Of a stretch of DNA of 64,000 nucleotides, positions 39,536 to 49,528 are shown in pieces; position 1 is the stretch's first letter, and each line of letters starts with the position of its first letter. Made by a program: the position numbers and the translations under genes. The stretch spans positions 248,001-312,000 of the forward strand of contig NZ_RBAL01000002.1 of assembly GCF_003626535.1 (NCBI RefSeq). The letters are read 5' to 3'. This DNA is from Streptomyces hoynatensis (GTDB taxonomy: Bacteria > Actinomycetota > Actinomycetes > Streptomycetales > Streptomycetaceae). The notes below the pieces were generated by a model. It did no database searches. It saw only the letters and a list, made by a program, of their open reading frames with translations, and was not told the origin of the DNA.

Positions 39536-41325
39536 CCGTTCCCGACACCAGGCCCGGGGCCGAGGACGCCGCCGGGGCAGCGGACGTTGCCGGGGCCGAG
39601 GGCGCGCCGGCGGCCGGGGAGAGCCCTCCGCTGCTGGCCGTGCGCGGCCTGCGGGTCGCCTACGGCGAGACGGAGGTGGTGCGCGGCGTCGACCTCGACG
39701 TCTGCCGCGGCGAGACCGTCGCCCTGGTCGGCGCGTCGGGCTCGGGCAAGTCCACCACCGCGCACGCCCTCGTCGGCCTGCTTCCCGGCGGCGGCAGGCG
39801 CACCGCGGGCCGCATCGCCTTCGACGGGGAGGACCTGGCCGCCGCGCCGGAGCGGCGGCTGCGCGAGCGGCGCGGCCGGGACATCGGCCTGGTGCCGCAG
39901 GACCCGATGGTGGCCCTCAACCCGGTGCAGCGCGTCGGCCGGCAGGTCGCCGAGGCCCTGCTCGTGCACCGGCTCGCGACCCGGCGCGCGGCCAGGGAAC
40001 GCGCCGTCGAACTGCTGGGGCACGCCGGCCTGCCCGACCCGGAGACCACCGCCGTCCAGTACCCGCACGAGCTGTCGGGCGGCATGCGGCAACGGGTCCT
40101 GATCGCCGTCGCCCTGGCCGCGGGACCCCGGCTGCTGATCGCGGACGAGCCCACGAGCGCCCTCGACGTCACCGTGCAGCGGCAGATCCTCGACCACCTG
40201 GAGCGCCTGGCGCGCGAGTCGGGCACGGCCCTGCTGCTGATCACCCACGACCTGGGCGTGGCCGCCGACCGGGCCGCCCGCACCCTGGTGATGTCCCGCG
40301 GGGAGGTCGTCGAGCACGGCCCCACCGCGGAGGTCCTCGGCAACCCGCGGCACGCCGACACCAGGCGGCTGCTCGCCGCGGCCCCCAGCCTGGCCTGGCC
40401 GGGACCTGGCGGGCGCGCACCGGCCGGACCCGCACCGGCCGGGCCCGCGGCGGACCCGGGCCGCGCGGACCCGGGCCGGGCGGACCCGGGCCGTGCGGAA
40501 GGTGCCCGGGCGGAGGCGGGCCGCGGGGGTGAACTCCTGCTCGCCGAGGGGCTGGTGAAGGACTTCCCGCTGCCGCGGGCCACCGGGCGCCGCGCCCTGC
40601 GCGCGGTGGACGGCGTCGGCTTCCACGTGGCGCGCGGCGAGACCTTCGCGCTCGTCGGCGAGTCGGGCTCGGGCAAGTCGACCACGGCGCGGCTGGCCGT
40701 GGGGCTGGCCAGGCCCACCGCGGGCCGGGTCTGCTTCGCCGGGCAGGACCTCGCGGGACTGCGCCCAGGCGAGCTGCGGCGCCTGCGGCGGCGCATGCAG
40801 ATCGTCTACCAGAACCCCTACTCCTCCCTCGACCCCCGCCACACCGTGGCCGAGCTGATCGGCGAGCCGCTGCGGGCGTTCCGCACCCACGGCCGCCGGG
40901 AACGCACCCGCCGCGCCGCGGAGTTGCTCGACCAGGTGGCGCTGCCCTCCGCCGCGCTGCGCCGCCGGCCGCGGGAGCTGTCCGGGGGCCAGCGGCAGCG
41001 CGTCGCCCTCGCCCGCGCGCTCGCCCTGGAACCCGACCTCGTGGTCTGCGACGAGCCGGTGTCGGCCCTCGACGTCTCCGTGCAGGCGCAGATCCTGACG
41101 CTGCTCGCCACCCTCCAGCGCGAACTCGGCCTGGCCTACCTGTTCATCTCGCACGACCTGGCCGTGGTGCGGCAGATCGCGCACCGGGTGGGCGTGATGC
41201 AGCAGGGGCGGCTGGTCGAGACCGGGCCGGCCGAGCGGCTCTTCACCGCCCCCGCCCACCCCTACACCCGGCAGCTGCTCGCCGCCATCCCCGGCGGGCG
41301 GGCACGCGCGGAAGGACGGCCATGA
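39532..41325 (+). CDS. ABC transporter double ATPase (DppD-DppF fusion)
   Basis: A 597-residue protein with two complete ATPase domains. Domain 1: Walker [10 protein letters not shown], signature LSGGMRQR, Walker [13 protein letters not shown]. Domain 2: Walker [10 protein letters not shown], signature LSGGQRQR, Walker [13 protein letters not shown]. Each has the C-terminal oligopeptide-transporter extension ([16 protein letters not shown]). The linker between them includes repeats of DPGRA. In many genomes the two are separate proteins; here they are fused, as often in actinobacteria. The ATG overlaps the permease stop (ATGA). It powers the importer 35905-39535. Confidence 0.93.
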   Translation: MTVPDTRPGAEDAAGAADVAGAEGAPAAGESPPLLAVRGLRVAYGETEVVRGVDLDVCRGETVALVGASGSGKSTTAHALVGLLPGGGRRTAGRIAFDGEDLAAAPERRLRERRGRDIGLVPQDPMVALNPVQRVGRQVAEALLVHRLATRRAARERAVELLGHAGLPDPETTAVQYPHELSGGMRQRVLIAVALAAGPRLLIADEPTSALDVTVQRQILDHLERLARESGTALLLITHDLGVAADRAARTLVMSRGEVVEHGPTAEVLGNPRHADTRRLLAAAPSLAWPGPGGRAPAGPAPAGPAADPGRADPGRADPGRAEGARAEAGRGGELLLAEGLVKDFPLPRATGRRALRAVDGVGFHVARGETFALVGESGSGKSTTARLAVGLARPTAGRVCFAGQDLAGLRPGELRRLRRRMQIVYQNPYSSLDPRHTVAELIGEPLRAFRTHGRRERTRRAAELLDQVALPSAALRRRPRELSGGQRQRVALARALALEPDLVVCDEPVSALDVSVQAQILTLLATLQRELGLAYLFISHDLAVVRQIAHRVGVMQQGRLVETGPAERLFTAPAHPYTRQLLAAIPGGRARAEGRP

Positions 41326-41381
41326 CCCCCATACCCCGGACCGCGGCCCCCGCGCCCAGGAAGGAGAACGCCCGGTGCTGA
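41322..41381 (+). CDS. Tiny coupled open frame (19 codons)
   Basis: ATG 41322 overlaps the ATPase TGA (ATGA) and reads [19 protein letters not shown] before a TGA that overlaps the start of the next gene (GTG 41375). The peptide is unlikely to be functional, but the frame would keep ribosomes moving between the ATPase and the first monooxygenase. It may be chance. Confidence 0.25.
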   Translation: MTPIPRTAAPAPRKENARC

Positions 41382-42427
41382 CGCTCTCGTTCGCCCTCGA
41401 CGACCCGGCAGGCAACGCCCACTCCGCCGCCCGCTGGACCGACCTGGTGCGCCGCGCCGAGCGCGGGGCGCTCGACTTCGTCACCCTCGGCGACTCCTTC
41501 GCGCCGCCCCCGCCGGGCAGCGCAGGACGCCTGGACGCGGTCGCCGTCCTGGCCCGGGTGGCGCCCGCCACGCGGCACCTCGGGCTGGTCCCCACCGTCA
41601 CCACCACCCACACCGAGCCCTTCCACACCGCCTCCGCGCTCGCCACCCTCGACTTCGTCAGCGAGGGCAGGGCGGGCTGGCTGGTCGACGTCTCCCGCGG
41701 GGAGGCGGAGGCCGCCGCCTTCGGCCGCAAACCCGCCGCCCCCGAGGCCGAGTTGTGGGCCGAGGCGGCGGACGCGGCCGAGGTCGCCGCCCGGCTGTGG
41801 GACAGCTGGGAGGACGACGCCGAGATCAGGGACGTGGCCACCGGCCGCTTCGTGGACCGCGACAAGCTGCACTACATCGACTTCGAGGGCCGCTGGTTCC
41901 GCGTCCGCGGCCCCTCCATCGTGCCGCGCCCCCCGCAGGGCAGGCCCCCGGTCGCCGTCGCCCTCGGCGCGGAGGACCCCGCCGCGCGCCACGAACTCGC
42001 CGCCAGGCACGCCGACCTCGTGCTGCTGGCCGCGGACGCCGGCGACGCCCGCCGCGCCACCGTGGCCCTGCGGGAGCGGGTCGCCGCCGCCGGCCGCGAC
42101 CCGGAGGCCGTCCGCGTGCTGCTCCGGCTGGCCGTGGACCTCGGCGGCGCGGAACGGCCGCCAGGCCCGCCCGCGCCCGCGGCCGGCTTCCGCGGCTCGC
42201 CCGCCGGCCTCGCCGCGCTGCTCGCCGCCCGGCAGGCCGAGTCGGGCGCCGACGGCTTCCACCTGACCTCGGCGGCCCCGGCCGCCGACCTGGCCGCCCT
42301 GGTCGAGGGCACCCTGCCGCCGCTGCGGGCGCGGGGCCTCTTCCGCACCGAATACCGGGGGCGCACCCTCCGGGACCACCTGGGGCTGCCGCGCCCCGCC
42401 AGCCGCTACGCGAAGGAGGCACCGTGA
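41375..42427 (+). CDS. LLM-class flavin-dependent monooxygenase 1
   Basis: A 350-residue luciferase-like TIM-barrel enzyme ([79 protein letters not shown]). It would use reduced FMN or F420 to oxidise a small organic molecule. Relatives of this branch (NtaA/SnaA/SsuD-like) act on sulfonates, thioethers, amines or nitrilotriacetate. AAGGAG eight bases before GTG 41375 is a strong ribosome site. The next gene overlaps its stop by four bases, so the three monooxygenases are translated together. Confidence 0.88.
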   Translation: MLTLSFALDDPAGNAHSAARWTDLVRRAERGALDFVTLGDSFAPPPPGSAGRLDAVAVLARVAPATRHLGLVPTVTTTHTEPFHTASALATLDFVSEGRAGWLVDVSRGEAEAAAFGRKPAAPEAELWAEAADAAEVAARLWDSWEDDAEIRDVATGRFVDRDKLHYIDFEGRWFRVRGPSIVPRPPQGRPPVAVALGAEDPAARHELAARHADLVLLAADAGDARRATVALRERVAAAGRDPEAVRVLLRLAVDLGGAERPPGPPAPAAGFRGSPAGLAALLAARQAESGADGFHLTSAAPAADLAALVEGTLPPLRARGLFRTEYRGRTLRDHLGLPRPASRYAKEAP

Positions 42428-43779
42428 CAGCAGGCCAAGGCCGCCCGCGCAAGCGGGTGCACCTCGCCGCCCACTTCCCCGGCGTCAACAACACCACCGT
42501 GTGGAGCGACCCCGAATCCGGCAGCCAGATCGCGTTCTCCTCCTTCCGGCACCTGGCACGGACCGCGGAGCGCGGCAGGTTCGACTTCTTCTTCCTGGCC
42601 GAGGGGCTGCGGCTGCGGGAACGCGGCGGCCGCATCCACGACCTGGACGTCGTCGGCCGCCCCGAGTCCCTCACCGTCCTCGCCGCCCTCGCCGCGGTGA
42701 CCAGCCGCCTCGGCCTGGCCGCCACCGTCAACGCCACGTTCAACGAGCCCGCCGAACTGGCCAGGCGCCTGGCCTCGCTCGACCACCTCTCCGGCGGCCG
42801 GGCCGCGTGGAACGTGGTCACCTCCTCCGACGCCTTCACCGGCGAGAACTTCAGGCGCGGCGGCTACCTCGACCACGCCGACCGCTACCGCAGGGCCGCC
42901 GAGTTCGTCGAGGTGGCCCGCGCGCTGTGGGACTCCTGGCCGGCGGGCGGCCCGCCGCGCACGGTCGGGCACCGCGGCCCGCAGTTCGCCGTCGAGGCCA
43001 CCGCTTCCCTGCCGCGCAGCCCCCAGGGCCACCCGGTGATCATCCAGGCCGGCGACTCGGACGAGGGCCGCGAGTTCGCCGCCGCCACCGCGGACGTGGT
43101 CTTCAGCCGCCACGGCACGCTGGAGGAAGGACGCGCCTTCTACGCCGACGTCAAGCGCAGGCTCGCCGCCCACGGCAGGTCGCCCGCGGACCTGAAGATC
43201 ATGCCCGGCGCCACCTTCGTCCTCGGGGACACCGAGGAGGAGGCCGCGGAGCGCGCCGCCGGCATCCGCCGCCGGCAGGTCAGCCCGCAGACGGCGATCG
43301 CCACCCTGGAACGCGTCTGGGGCCGGGACCTGTCCGCCTACGACCCCGAGGGCCCGCTGCCCGAGGTGGACCCGGTGCCCGACAGCGACCTGGTCCAGGG
43401 CTGGGCGCACGCGGGCGACCGGTTCGGGGTGGCCGCGCAGTGGCGGGCCAGGGCCGAGGAGCGGAAGCTGTCCATCCGGGAACTCGTCATCGAACTCACC
43501 GGCCGCCAGTCGTTCATCGGCACCCCCGCGACCGTGGCCGCCGCCATCGACGAGTTCGTCCAGGCGGACGCCGCGGACGGGTTCATCCTCGTGCCGCACC
43601 TGACCCCGGGCGGTCTCGACGAGTTCGTGGACCGCGTGGTGCCGCTGCTGCAGGAGCGCGGCGCCTTCCGCGCGGACTACGAGGGCGGCACGCTGCGCCA
43701 CCACCTCGGCCTGCCCGCACCGCGCGGCACGCGGGCCGCGGCCGACGGTGAACTCGCCGCCCCCGGGAGGCCGTCGTGA
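42424..43779 (+). CDS. LLM-class flavin-dependent monooxygenase 2 (NtaA/SnaA/DszA-like)
   Basis: A 451-residue enzyme of the NtaA/SnaA/DszA/SoxA group: RKRVHLAAHFPGVNNTTVWS at the start, RGRFDFFFLAEGLRLRERG, then LDHLSGGRAAWNVVTSSDAF, FTGENFRRGGYLDHADRYRR and PQGHPVIIQAGDSDEGREFA. Such enzymes cleave C-S or C-N bonds using FMNH2 from a separate reductase. A reductase is not in this operon; an FMN reductase is encoded at 51724-52326. The start is GTG 42424, overlapping the upstream stop (GTGA). Confidence 0.93.
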   Translation: MTAGQGRPRKRVHLAAHFPGVNNTTVWSDPESGSQIAFSSFRHLARTAERGRFDFFFLAEGLRLRERGGRIHDLDVVGRPESLTVLAALAAVTSRLGLAATVNATFNEPAELARRLASLDHLSGGRAAWNVVTSSDAFTGENFRRGGYLDHADRYRRAAEFVEVARALWDSWPAGGPPRTVGHRGPQFAVEATASLPRSPQGHPVIIQAGDSDEGREFAAATADVVFSRHGTLEEGRAFYADVKRRLAAHGRSPADLKIMPGATFVLGDTEEEAAERAAGIRRRQVSPQTAIATLERVWGRDLSAYDPEGPLPEVDPVPDSDLVQGWAHAGDRFGVAAQWRARAEERKLSIRELVIELTGRQSFIGTPATVAAAIDEFVQADAADGFILVPHLTPGGLDEFVDRVVPLLQERGAFRADYEGGTLRHHLGLPAPRGTRAAADGELAAPGRPS

Positions 43780-44882
43780 GATTCTCCGTCCTCACCCTGA
43801 TCGGCAACGCGCCCGACCCGCTCACCGGCCGGCCCACCGCGCCGGAGGACAGGTTCGCGGAGGTCGTCGAGACCGCGGTCGCCGCCGAGCGGCTCGGCTT
43901 CGACGCCTTCGCGGTGGGGGAGCGGCACGCCGGCGCGTTCCTCTCGTCGAGCCCCGGCGTGGTCCTCGGCGCGCTCACCGGCCACACCACGCGCATCCGG
44001 CTGATGACCGGGGTGACCGTGGTGGCCATCCTCGACCCGGTGCGGGTCGCCGAGGACTACGCGACGCTGCACCAGCTCTCCCGCGGCCGCCTCGAACTCG
44101 TCGTCGGAAAGGGCGCGGAGGCCGGGCACTTCTCCCTCTTCGGCCTCCAGGAGGCCAGGCAGTGGGACTACCAGGCCGAGAAGTACGAGCTGCTGCGCCG
44201 CCTGTGGCGGGAGGAGGAGGTGCACTGGTCGGGCGAGTTCCGGCCGCCGCTGCACGGGGTCACCACCGTCCCCAGGCCCTACCTGGGCCGCCCGCCGCGG
44301 GTCTGGCACGGCTCGGCCACCAGCCGCCACTCCACCGAGCTGGCGGCGAAACACGGCGACGCGCTGTTCGTCGCCAACGCGATCCAGCCCCGGGAGGCGT
44401 ACGCCGCGCTGCTGGCCCACTACCGCGAGCGCTGGGAGGCGTACGGGCGGGACCCGGCGAGCGCGCGGGTGGCCGCGGGCTCCGGCGGGCTGCTGCTCGC
44501 GGACACCGACCGGCGCGCCGTCGCGCGCTACCGGGAGCGCTACGAGGCGCGGGTGCGGCAGAACCACAAGCCCCACCTGGCGGGCAGGCCCGGCTACAAC
44601 ACGCCCTTCCGCACCATCGAGGAGGCCATGGCGGGCGGCCCGCAGCTGATCGGCAGCCCGCAGCGGGTGATCGAGAAGATCCTCGGCTACCACGCCGCCT
44701 ACCGCCACGACCTCCAGTCCGTCAGCGTGGACGGTTTCGGCCTCGAACTTCCGGAGCAGATCGAGCAGTTGCAGCGCTTCGCGGAGGAGGTGGCGCCGGT
44801 GCTGCGCCGCGAGGCGCCCACGGACCTGTGGACGGCCGGCGACCCGGAGGGTGACGTCGGAGGGCCGCGCGCCGCCGCCTGA
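43776..44882 (+). CDS. LLM-class flavin-dependent monooxygenase 3
   Basis: A 368-residue luciferase-like oxidoreductase: RFSVLTLIGNAPDPLTGRPT, AAERLGFDAFAVGERHAGAF, TRIRLMTGVTVVAILDPVRV, YATLHQLSRGRLELVVGKGA and WHGSATSRHSTELAAKHGDA. It differs from the two enzymes upstream and may act on their product or a related substrate. GTG 43776 overlaps the previous stop by four bases. It is the last gene of the operon begun at 35905; the SGNH hydrolase gene beyond it is convergent. The 179 bases between the two stops contain only a GGGCCTGGACTC direct repeat. Confidence 0.9.
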   Translation: MRFSVLTLIGNAPDPLTGRPTAPEDRFAEVVETAVAAERLGFDAFAVGERHAGAFLSSSPGVVLGALTGHTTRIRLMTGVTVVAILDPVRVAEDYATLHQLSRGRLELVVGKGAEAGHFSLFGLQEARQWDYQAEKYELLRRLWREEEVHWSGEFRPPLHGVTTVPRPYLGRPPRVWHGSATSRHSTELAAKHGDALFVANAIQPREAYAALLAHYRERWEAYGRDPASARVAAGSGGLLLADTDRRAVARYRERYEARVRQNHKPHLAGRPGYNTPFRTIEEAMAGGPQLIGSPQRVIEKILGYHAAYRHDLQSVSVDGFGLELPEQIEQLQRFAEEVAPVLRREAPTDLWTAGDPEGDVGGPRAAA

Positions 44883-45061
44883 GTCCCCGGGGCAGGGCAC
44901 CGCCGGCCCCGGGGAGTGAGGCCCCCGGCCGCGCACGGGCCGCCGCCCGTCCCGGCCCTCGCCGACCTGCCGGCCGCGCCGCGCCCGGGCCCGGGCCTGG
45001 ACTCGGGCCTGGACTCGGGGGCGGCGCGGCGCGGCGGTGGCGGAGTGCCTCGCAGGGGGCC

Positions 45062-46327
45062 TCACAGGACGGCGGCGACCGCCTCGGCCGTCAGCCGGTA
45101 GCCCGCGTCGTTCGGGTGGAGCCCGTCGGAGGAGTCGTAGGCCGGGTTGAGGCGGTCCGGGTCGGCCGGGTCGGCGAGCACGCGGTCCAGGTCGACGACC
45201 GCGTCGAACTCCCCGGAGTTGCGGATCCAGTCGTTCACCTCGTCGCCGACCCGGGCGGCGTGCGGCCCCCAGTGGTCGGAGCCCTGGAACGGCGGGAGGG
45301 TGGCGCCGACGATCTCCAGGCCCACCTGGTGCGCCCGCCGGATGAGGGTTCGGTAGCCGGCGATCAGCTCGTCCGCCGATATCTCCGGCGCGGGCCGGTA
45401 GGTCGGCTGGTCCTCGACCTCGCTGAAGCCGATGTCGTTGACGCCCTCCAGCAGGACGACGGTGGAGACGCCGGGCTGGTCGAGGACGTCACGGGCGAAG
45501 CGGGCGGTGCCCCGTTCCCCGTACCAGGCGGAGTCGTTGAGGACGAGGTTCCCGCCGATTCCGGAGTTGACCACCGGCCGGCCGGTGAGTTCGGCCAGTT
45601 CGTCCGGGTAGCGGTTGTCGGCGCCCGGCGTCGAGCCGAAGCCGTCGGTCAGGGAGTCGCCCAGGGCGACGATGCCGTCGCCGCCGTGCCGGTCCCGCCG
45701 GTCGCGGCCGACCTCCACGCCGGACAGGTAGTACCAGGACTGGCTGGTCTCCGCGAACGCCGCGCCTGAGGCGTCGGCCCGGTGGTCGCCGTCGGCCAGG
45801 TAACTCGTGGCGAAGCCCTGGGCGTGGAACGTGGCGGGCCCGGTGGTTCCGGCCAGGTAGAGCGTGACGGTCACGGAGGTCAGGTCGTCGGCCGCCAGGC
45901 CGGCGGCGTCGCTGCGGAGGTCGCCGTGCGCGGGGATCGCGGCCGAGCGATGCCCGCCGAAGGTGAGCGGGCGTACCGTGCCGGGGACGACGGAGGCTCC
46001 TTCGGCGGTGCGCGCGACGGTGGCGCCGCTGATCTCCACCGGCGAGGTGCCGTAGGCGTTGGACAGGCGGATGCGGAGCCGGTCGCCGCCCTCGCTGATC
46101 CGGACGACCTGGCGGACGGTCTGGTGGGAGAAGCCCGCCTGCGACCAGTTCGGGGTGAAGCCGGTGCTCGGCATCTGCGGTGCGGCCCCCCAACTGGCCT
46201 GCCACCGGACCGGATCGGCGGCGGCGGCGTTCGGCCAGGTCGACGCCCCGATCAGGAGGCCGGCGACGGCGGTGGCGGGGACGGCGGTGGAGACGGCGAG
46301 GCGGCGGGAGCGCGGTGCGCGAGACAT
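45062..46327 (-). CDS. Secreted SGNH/GDSL-family hydrolase
   Basis: A 421-residue secreted esterase or lipase. The signal peptide is residues 1-37 (RRLAVSTAVPATAVAGLLIG, NAAAADPVRW). An N-terminal beta domain (RQVVRISEGGDRLRIRLSNA) precedes the catalytic domain, which has block I VALGDSLTDGFGS, block II NSGIGGNLVLND, block III EGVNDIGFSEV and block V DGLHPNDAG. ATG 46327 has GGAAGGG nine bases upstream; another ATG at 46345 has none. The region upstream contains an AT-rich inverted repeat and further TAACGGG-like motifs, likely binding sites of a regulator. Confidence 0.9.
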   Translation of the reverse strand: MSRAPRSRRLAVSTAVPATAVAGLLIGASTWPNAAAADPVRWQASWGAAPQMPSTGFTPNWSQAGFSHQTVRQVVRISEGGDRLRIRLSNAYGTSPVEISGATVARTAEGASVVPGTVRPLTFGGHRSAAIPAHGDLRSDAAGLAADDLTSVTVTLYLAGTTGPATFHAQGFATSYLADGDHRADASGAAFAETSQSWYYLSGVEVGRDRRDRHGGDGIVALGDSLTDGFGSTPGADNRYPDELAELTGRPVVNSGIGGNLVLNDSAWYGERGTARFARDVLDQPGVSTVVLLEGVNDIGFSEVEDQPTYRPAPEISADELIAGYRTLIRRAHQVGLEIVGATLPPFQGSDHWGPHAARVGDEVNDWIRNSGEFDAVVDLDRVLADPADPDRLNPAYDSSDGLHPNDAGYRLTAEAVAAVL

Positions 46328-46354
46328 GACGGGGTGCCCTTCCATGGAGACCCT

Positions 46355-46376
46355 TAACGGGTCTTTTTTCCCGTTA
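46355..46376. promoter_or_regulatory. Inverted repeat upstream of the SGNH hydrolase
   Basis: TAACGGG (46355-46361) and CCCGTTA (46370-46376) are perfect inverted copies with an eight-base AT-rich spacer. Related GGTTAAGG and GACCGTTAG motifs lie further out (46400-46430). A cluster of operator half-sites is likely. Confidence 0.5.
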
Positions 46377-46486
46377 GCTGGGTCACCGTAGCACCGCGAG
46401 GGCGGTTAAGGGAACTTCGGGACCGTTAGTGTGGGCGGCCCACCCGTCCGGCGCCCTGCCCGGCCCACCCGTGGCGCGGCGCGGGC

Positions 46487-47518
46487 TCAGCCCCCGGTTC
46501 GCGGCAGGCCGGGCGGGTTGATCTCGGAGCGCTCCACCGCCTCGTCCGCCAGGCCCCAGCGGTCGAGGACCCGCGCGTAGGTGCCGTTGCCGATCACCTC
46601 GTTGAGGGCCTCGTTCAGCGCCCGCACCAGGCCGTTGTCCTTCTTGGTGGTGGCGGCGATCTCGCCCTGCACCTCGTCGCCGCCGCCGGAGAAGGTGCCG
46701 ATGATCTCCGTCTCCCCGGTGACGGCGGCGTGGTAGGCGGAGGTGGGGTGGGGGCCGAAGTAGGCGTCGATCCGGCCCGAGGAGAGCGCCAGATAGTAGT
46801 CGGCGGCGTTCTGGTAGTACCTGATCTCGGTGGGCTCAAGGCCCTGGGCCAGGTTCTGCTCGTTCCAGTCGAGGAGGATCTGCTCCTGGTTGGTGCCGGA
46901 GCCGACGCCGAGGGTGTGCCCGGCGACGTCCGCGGGCTCCGTCACCCGCCAGTCCCCGCCGGCCGGGGCCTCGACGGCGAGGTTGTCCAGCCGGTAGGTG
47001 GCGAAGTCGTACTTCTCCTTGCGCTCCTCGGTGACCGTGATGTTGCTGAACCCGACGTCGTACCTGCCGCTGTCGAGACCGACGAAGATGTTCGCCCAGT
47101 CCATGGTGTGGTAGCGGACCTCAAGCCCGAGCACGTCGGCCACCAGGGAGGCGATGTCGGTCTCCACGCCGATCACGGTCTCGTCGTCGGTCGCGTAGAA
47201 GTCGAGCGGCGGCGCGGTGCCCCCGGTCTGGGCCACCTCCAGGGTGCCGCGCTCGCGGATCTCCGCGGGCACGAGCGCCGCGATGTCCGGCACCGCCTCG
47301 GTGGTGATCCGGTCCTGGTCGGGGCCGAGGTCGAAGCCGGCGCCCGCCGGGGCGCTCGCGCCCGCCGGCCTGGGGCCGGCCTCCTCCTCGGGGTTCGCGC
47401 AGCCGGCGAGGGCCGGCGCGGCCAGGGCCGCCACGGCGGCCAGGGCGGCGAGCGGCGCGGCCGGCACGGCGCGGGCGGCGCGGCGGCGGGCGGGACGGCG
47501 GCGGGCGGGGCGGGACAT
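46487..47518 (-). CDS. Polar amino-acid ABC transporter substrate-binding lipoprotein
   Basis: A 343-residue SBP_bac_3 protein with an Arg-rich N-terminus and lipoprotein signal (LAAVAALAAPALAGCANPE, lipobox LAGC). Family segments are LDFYATDDETVIGVETDIA, LGLEVRYHTMDWANIFVGLD, RYDVGFSNITVTEERKEKYD and SSGRIDAYFGPHPTSAY. It binds a polar amino acid or similar compound. GCAGGAGG lies upstream; ATG 47518 is used, although GTG 47521 is adjacent. It is the last gene of the GNAT-permease-ATPase-binding protein operon, 100 bases downstream of the ATPase. Confidence 0.92.
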   Translation of the reverse strand: MSRPARRRPARRRAARAVPAAPLAALAAVAALAAPALAGCANPEEEAGPRPAGASAPAGAGFDLGPDQDRITTEAVPDIAALVPAEIRERGTLEVAQTGGTAPPLDFYATDDETVIGVETDIASLVADVLGLEVRYHTMDWANIFVGLDSGRYDVGFSNITVTEERKEKYDFATYRLDNLAVEAPAGGDWRVTEPADVAGHTLGVGSGTNQEQILLDWNEQNLAQGLEPTEIRYYQNAADYYLALSSGRIDAYFGPHPTSAYHAAVTGETEIIGTFSGGGDEVQGEIAATTKKDNGLVRALNEALNEVIGNGTYARVLDRWGLADEAVERSEINPPGLPRTGG

Positions 47519-47618
47519 CACGGCTGCCTCCTGCGAGTCGGGGAACGGGGGCGGTACGGGCGCGGCCGGTGCCGCGGCACCGGGCCGCGGCCCTGCGGGG
47601 TCCGCGGGCGCGGCGGCC

Positions 47619-48506
47619 TCACAGCGCCTTCGAGAGGAACGCCCGGGTGCGTGCGTGGCGGGGCGCGTCCAGCACCTGCTCCGGCGGGCCCTCCTCGACG
47701 ATCAGGCCCCCGTCCATGAAGACCACCCGGTCGGCGACCTCGCGGGCGAACCCGATCTCGTGGGTGACGATCAGCATGGTGGTGCCGGCGCGCGCCAGGT
47801 CCCGGATCACGTCGAGGACCTCGCCGACCAGTTCGGGGTCGAGCGCGGAGGTGGGCTCGTCGAACAGCAGCACCTTGGGCTCCAGGGCCAGCGCCCTGGC
47901 GATGGCCACCCGCTGCTGCTGCCCGCCGGAGAGCCGGCGCGGATAGGCGTCCGCCTTGTCGGCCAGCCCCACCCGGGCCAGCAGCGCCGCCGCCCTGGCC
48001 TCGGCCACCCGGCGCGGCACGCGGCGCGCGGACACGGGGGCCTCGACCAGGTTCTCCCGCACGGTCAGGTGCGGGAAGAGGTGGAAGTCCTGGAAGACGA
48101 AGCCGATGTGGACCCGCTGCCGAAGCACCTCCCGCTCCGTCAGCTCGCGCAGCCGGCCGCCGCTGCGCCGGTAGCCGACCAGCTCCCCGTCGATGCGCAC
48201 GAAGCCGCGGTCCAGCCGCTCCAGGTGGTTGATGCTGCGCAGCAGCGTCGACTTGCCGGAGCCGGACGGGCCGAGGATGACGACCACCTCGCCCGCCCGC
48301 ACCCGCAAGTCGACGCCGCGCAGCACCCGCAGCGTTCCGAACGCCTTGTGCACGCCGCGGACGTCCACCATCGCGCCGCCGGCGGCGCCCTCCGACGCGC
48401 CGCCCGCTCGTGCGCCGTTCCACACGCCGCCCGCACGCCCGCCGGGCCCGCGTGCGCCCTCCGGCGTGCCGCCCTGCCGCGCCCCGCGGCGCGGAAAGCC
48501 CCTCAC
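47619..48506 (-). CDS. Polar amino-acid ABC transporter ATPase (GlnQ-like)
   Basis: A 295-residue protein if it starts at GTG 48506, which overlaps the permease TGA (GTGA). The ATPase domain begins at [20 protein letters not shown] (ATG 48371; 250 residues, the usual size). It has Walker [11 protein letters not shown], the Q-loop [10 protein letters not shown], signature LSGGQQQR and Walker [13 protein letters not shown]. The 45 residues before it are Gly/Arg-rich and have no family counterpart; no good ribosome site precedes either start. Coupling by overlap favours 48506. Confidence 0.9.
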   Translation of the reverse strand: MRGFPRRGARQGGTPEGARGPGGRAGGVWNGARAGGASEGAAGGAMVDVRGVHKAFGTLRVLRGVDLRVRAGEVVVILGPSGSGKSTLLRSINHLERLDRGFVRIDGELVGYRRSGGRLRELTEREVLRQRVHIGFVFQDFHLFPHLTVRENLVEAPVSARRVPRRVAEARAAALLARVGLADKADAYPRRLSGGQQQRVAIARALALEPKVLLFDEPTSALDPELVGEVLDVIRDLARAGTTMLIVTHEIGFAREVADRVVFMDGGLIVEEGPPEQVLDAPRHARTRAFLSKAL

Positions 48507-49528
48507 GCCGCCCCCCGTTGCGTGGCGGGCCCCTCGGCCGCGGGCGCCCCGGCCGCCGGCCGCCGCGCCGCCGCCGCGAGGCGCGGGAGGCGCGGGAGGC
48601 GCGCAAGGGCGCGCCGCCACGCCGCGCGCGGGCGCGTCCGCCCCACCCCGCGGGCGAAGTACCGCTCCACCCGGGCCTGGGCGAGGGACAGCAGCGTGGT
48701 GAGAACGATGTACCAGAAGGTCGCGACCATCAGCAGCGGCACCACCCGGCCGTTGCGCCCGTAGATCACCTGCACCCGGTAGAAGAGCTCGCCGATGGCC
48801 ATCACGGACACGATCGAGGTCCCCTTGAAGAGGGAGACGATCTCGTTGGCCGCGTTCGGCAGGATGCCCCGCATCGCCTGCGGCAGCACGATCCGGCGCA
48901 GCTGCCGCGCCCGCGGGATGCCCAGGGCCGCGGCGGCCTCCCGCTGCCCCGGGTCCACCGCGATGATCCCGCCGCGCACGATCTCGGCGGCGTACGCGGC
49001 CTGATGCAGCGCCAGGCCGAGGACGGCCGCGCTCATCGCGCCCACCAGGTGCAGCGTCTCGAAGCGCCAGAACACCGGACCGAAGGGGATGCCAAGGCCC
49101 AGCTCCCGGTACAGGTAGGCCAGGTTGAACCAGAACAGCAGCTGCACGATCAGCGGTATCGAGCGGAAGGCCCACACGTACCCCCAGGCCACGCCCCGCA
49201 GCAGCGGCGAACCCGACAGCCGCATCAGGGCGAGCAGCACGCCGAGTGAGAAGCCGATGACCGTGCCGTAGGCCGTCAGCTGCACCGTCAGCCACAGCGC
49301 CCGCAGCACGCTCTCGGCGAAGAGGTAGTCGAAGAACGTCTCCCAGTCCCAGCCCGGGTTGGTGACCAGCCCGTGGACGAACTGCGCCAGCAGCACCAGG
49401 ACCACGAGCGCCGCCACCCACCGCCCGTAGTGCCGCGCCGGGACGATCGGCAGCCCGTCCGGCTCCTCCCCGTCCTCCCGCCGGGCGGCGCGCCCGCCCG
49501 CCGCGTCGCGCGTCACGCTCCCGCTCAC
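48503..49528 (-). CDS. Polar amino-acid ABC transporter permease
   Basis: A 341-residue permease of the HisMQ/GlnP type with about six helices ([40 protein letters not shown]) and the conserved loop [27 protein letters not shown] and [20 protein letters not shown] are typical. The N- and C-terminal tails are long, Arg/Ala-rich and low-complexity. GTG 49528 follows GGGGAG by five bases and overlaps the GNAT stop. Only one permease is encoded, so it probably forms a homodimer. Confidence 0.92.
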   Translation of the reverse strand: MSGSVTRDAAGGRAARREDGEEPDGLPIVPARHYGRWVAALVVLVLLAQFVHGLVTNPGWDWETFFDYLFAESVLRALWLTVQLTAYGTVIGFSLGVLLALMRLSGSPLLRGVAWGYVWAFRSIPLIVQLLFWFNLAYLYRELGLGIPFGPVFWRFETLHLVGAMSAAVLGLALHQAAYAAEIVRGGIIAVDPGQREAAAALGIPRARQLRRIVLPQAMRGILPNAANEIVSLFKGTSIVSVMAIGELFYRVQVIYGRNGRVVPLLMVATFWYIVLTTLLSLAQARVERYFARGVGRTRPRAAWRRALARLPRLPRLAAAARRPAAGAPAAEGPATQRGAA

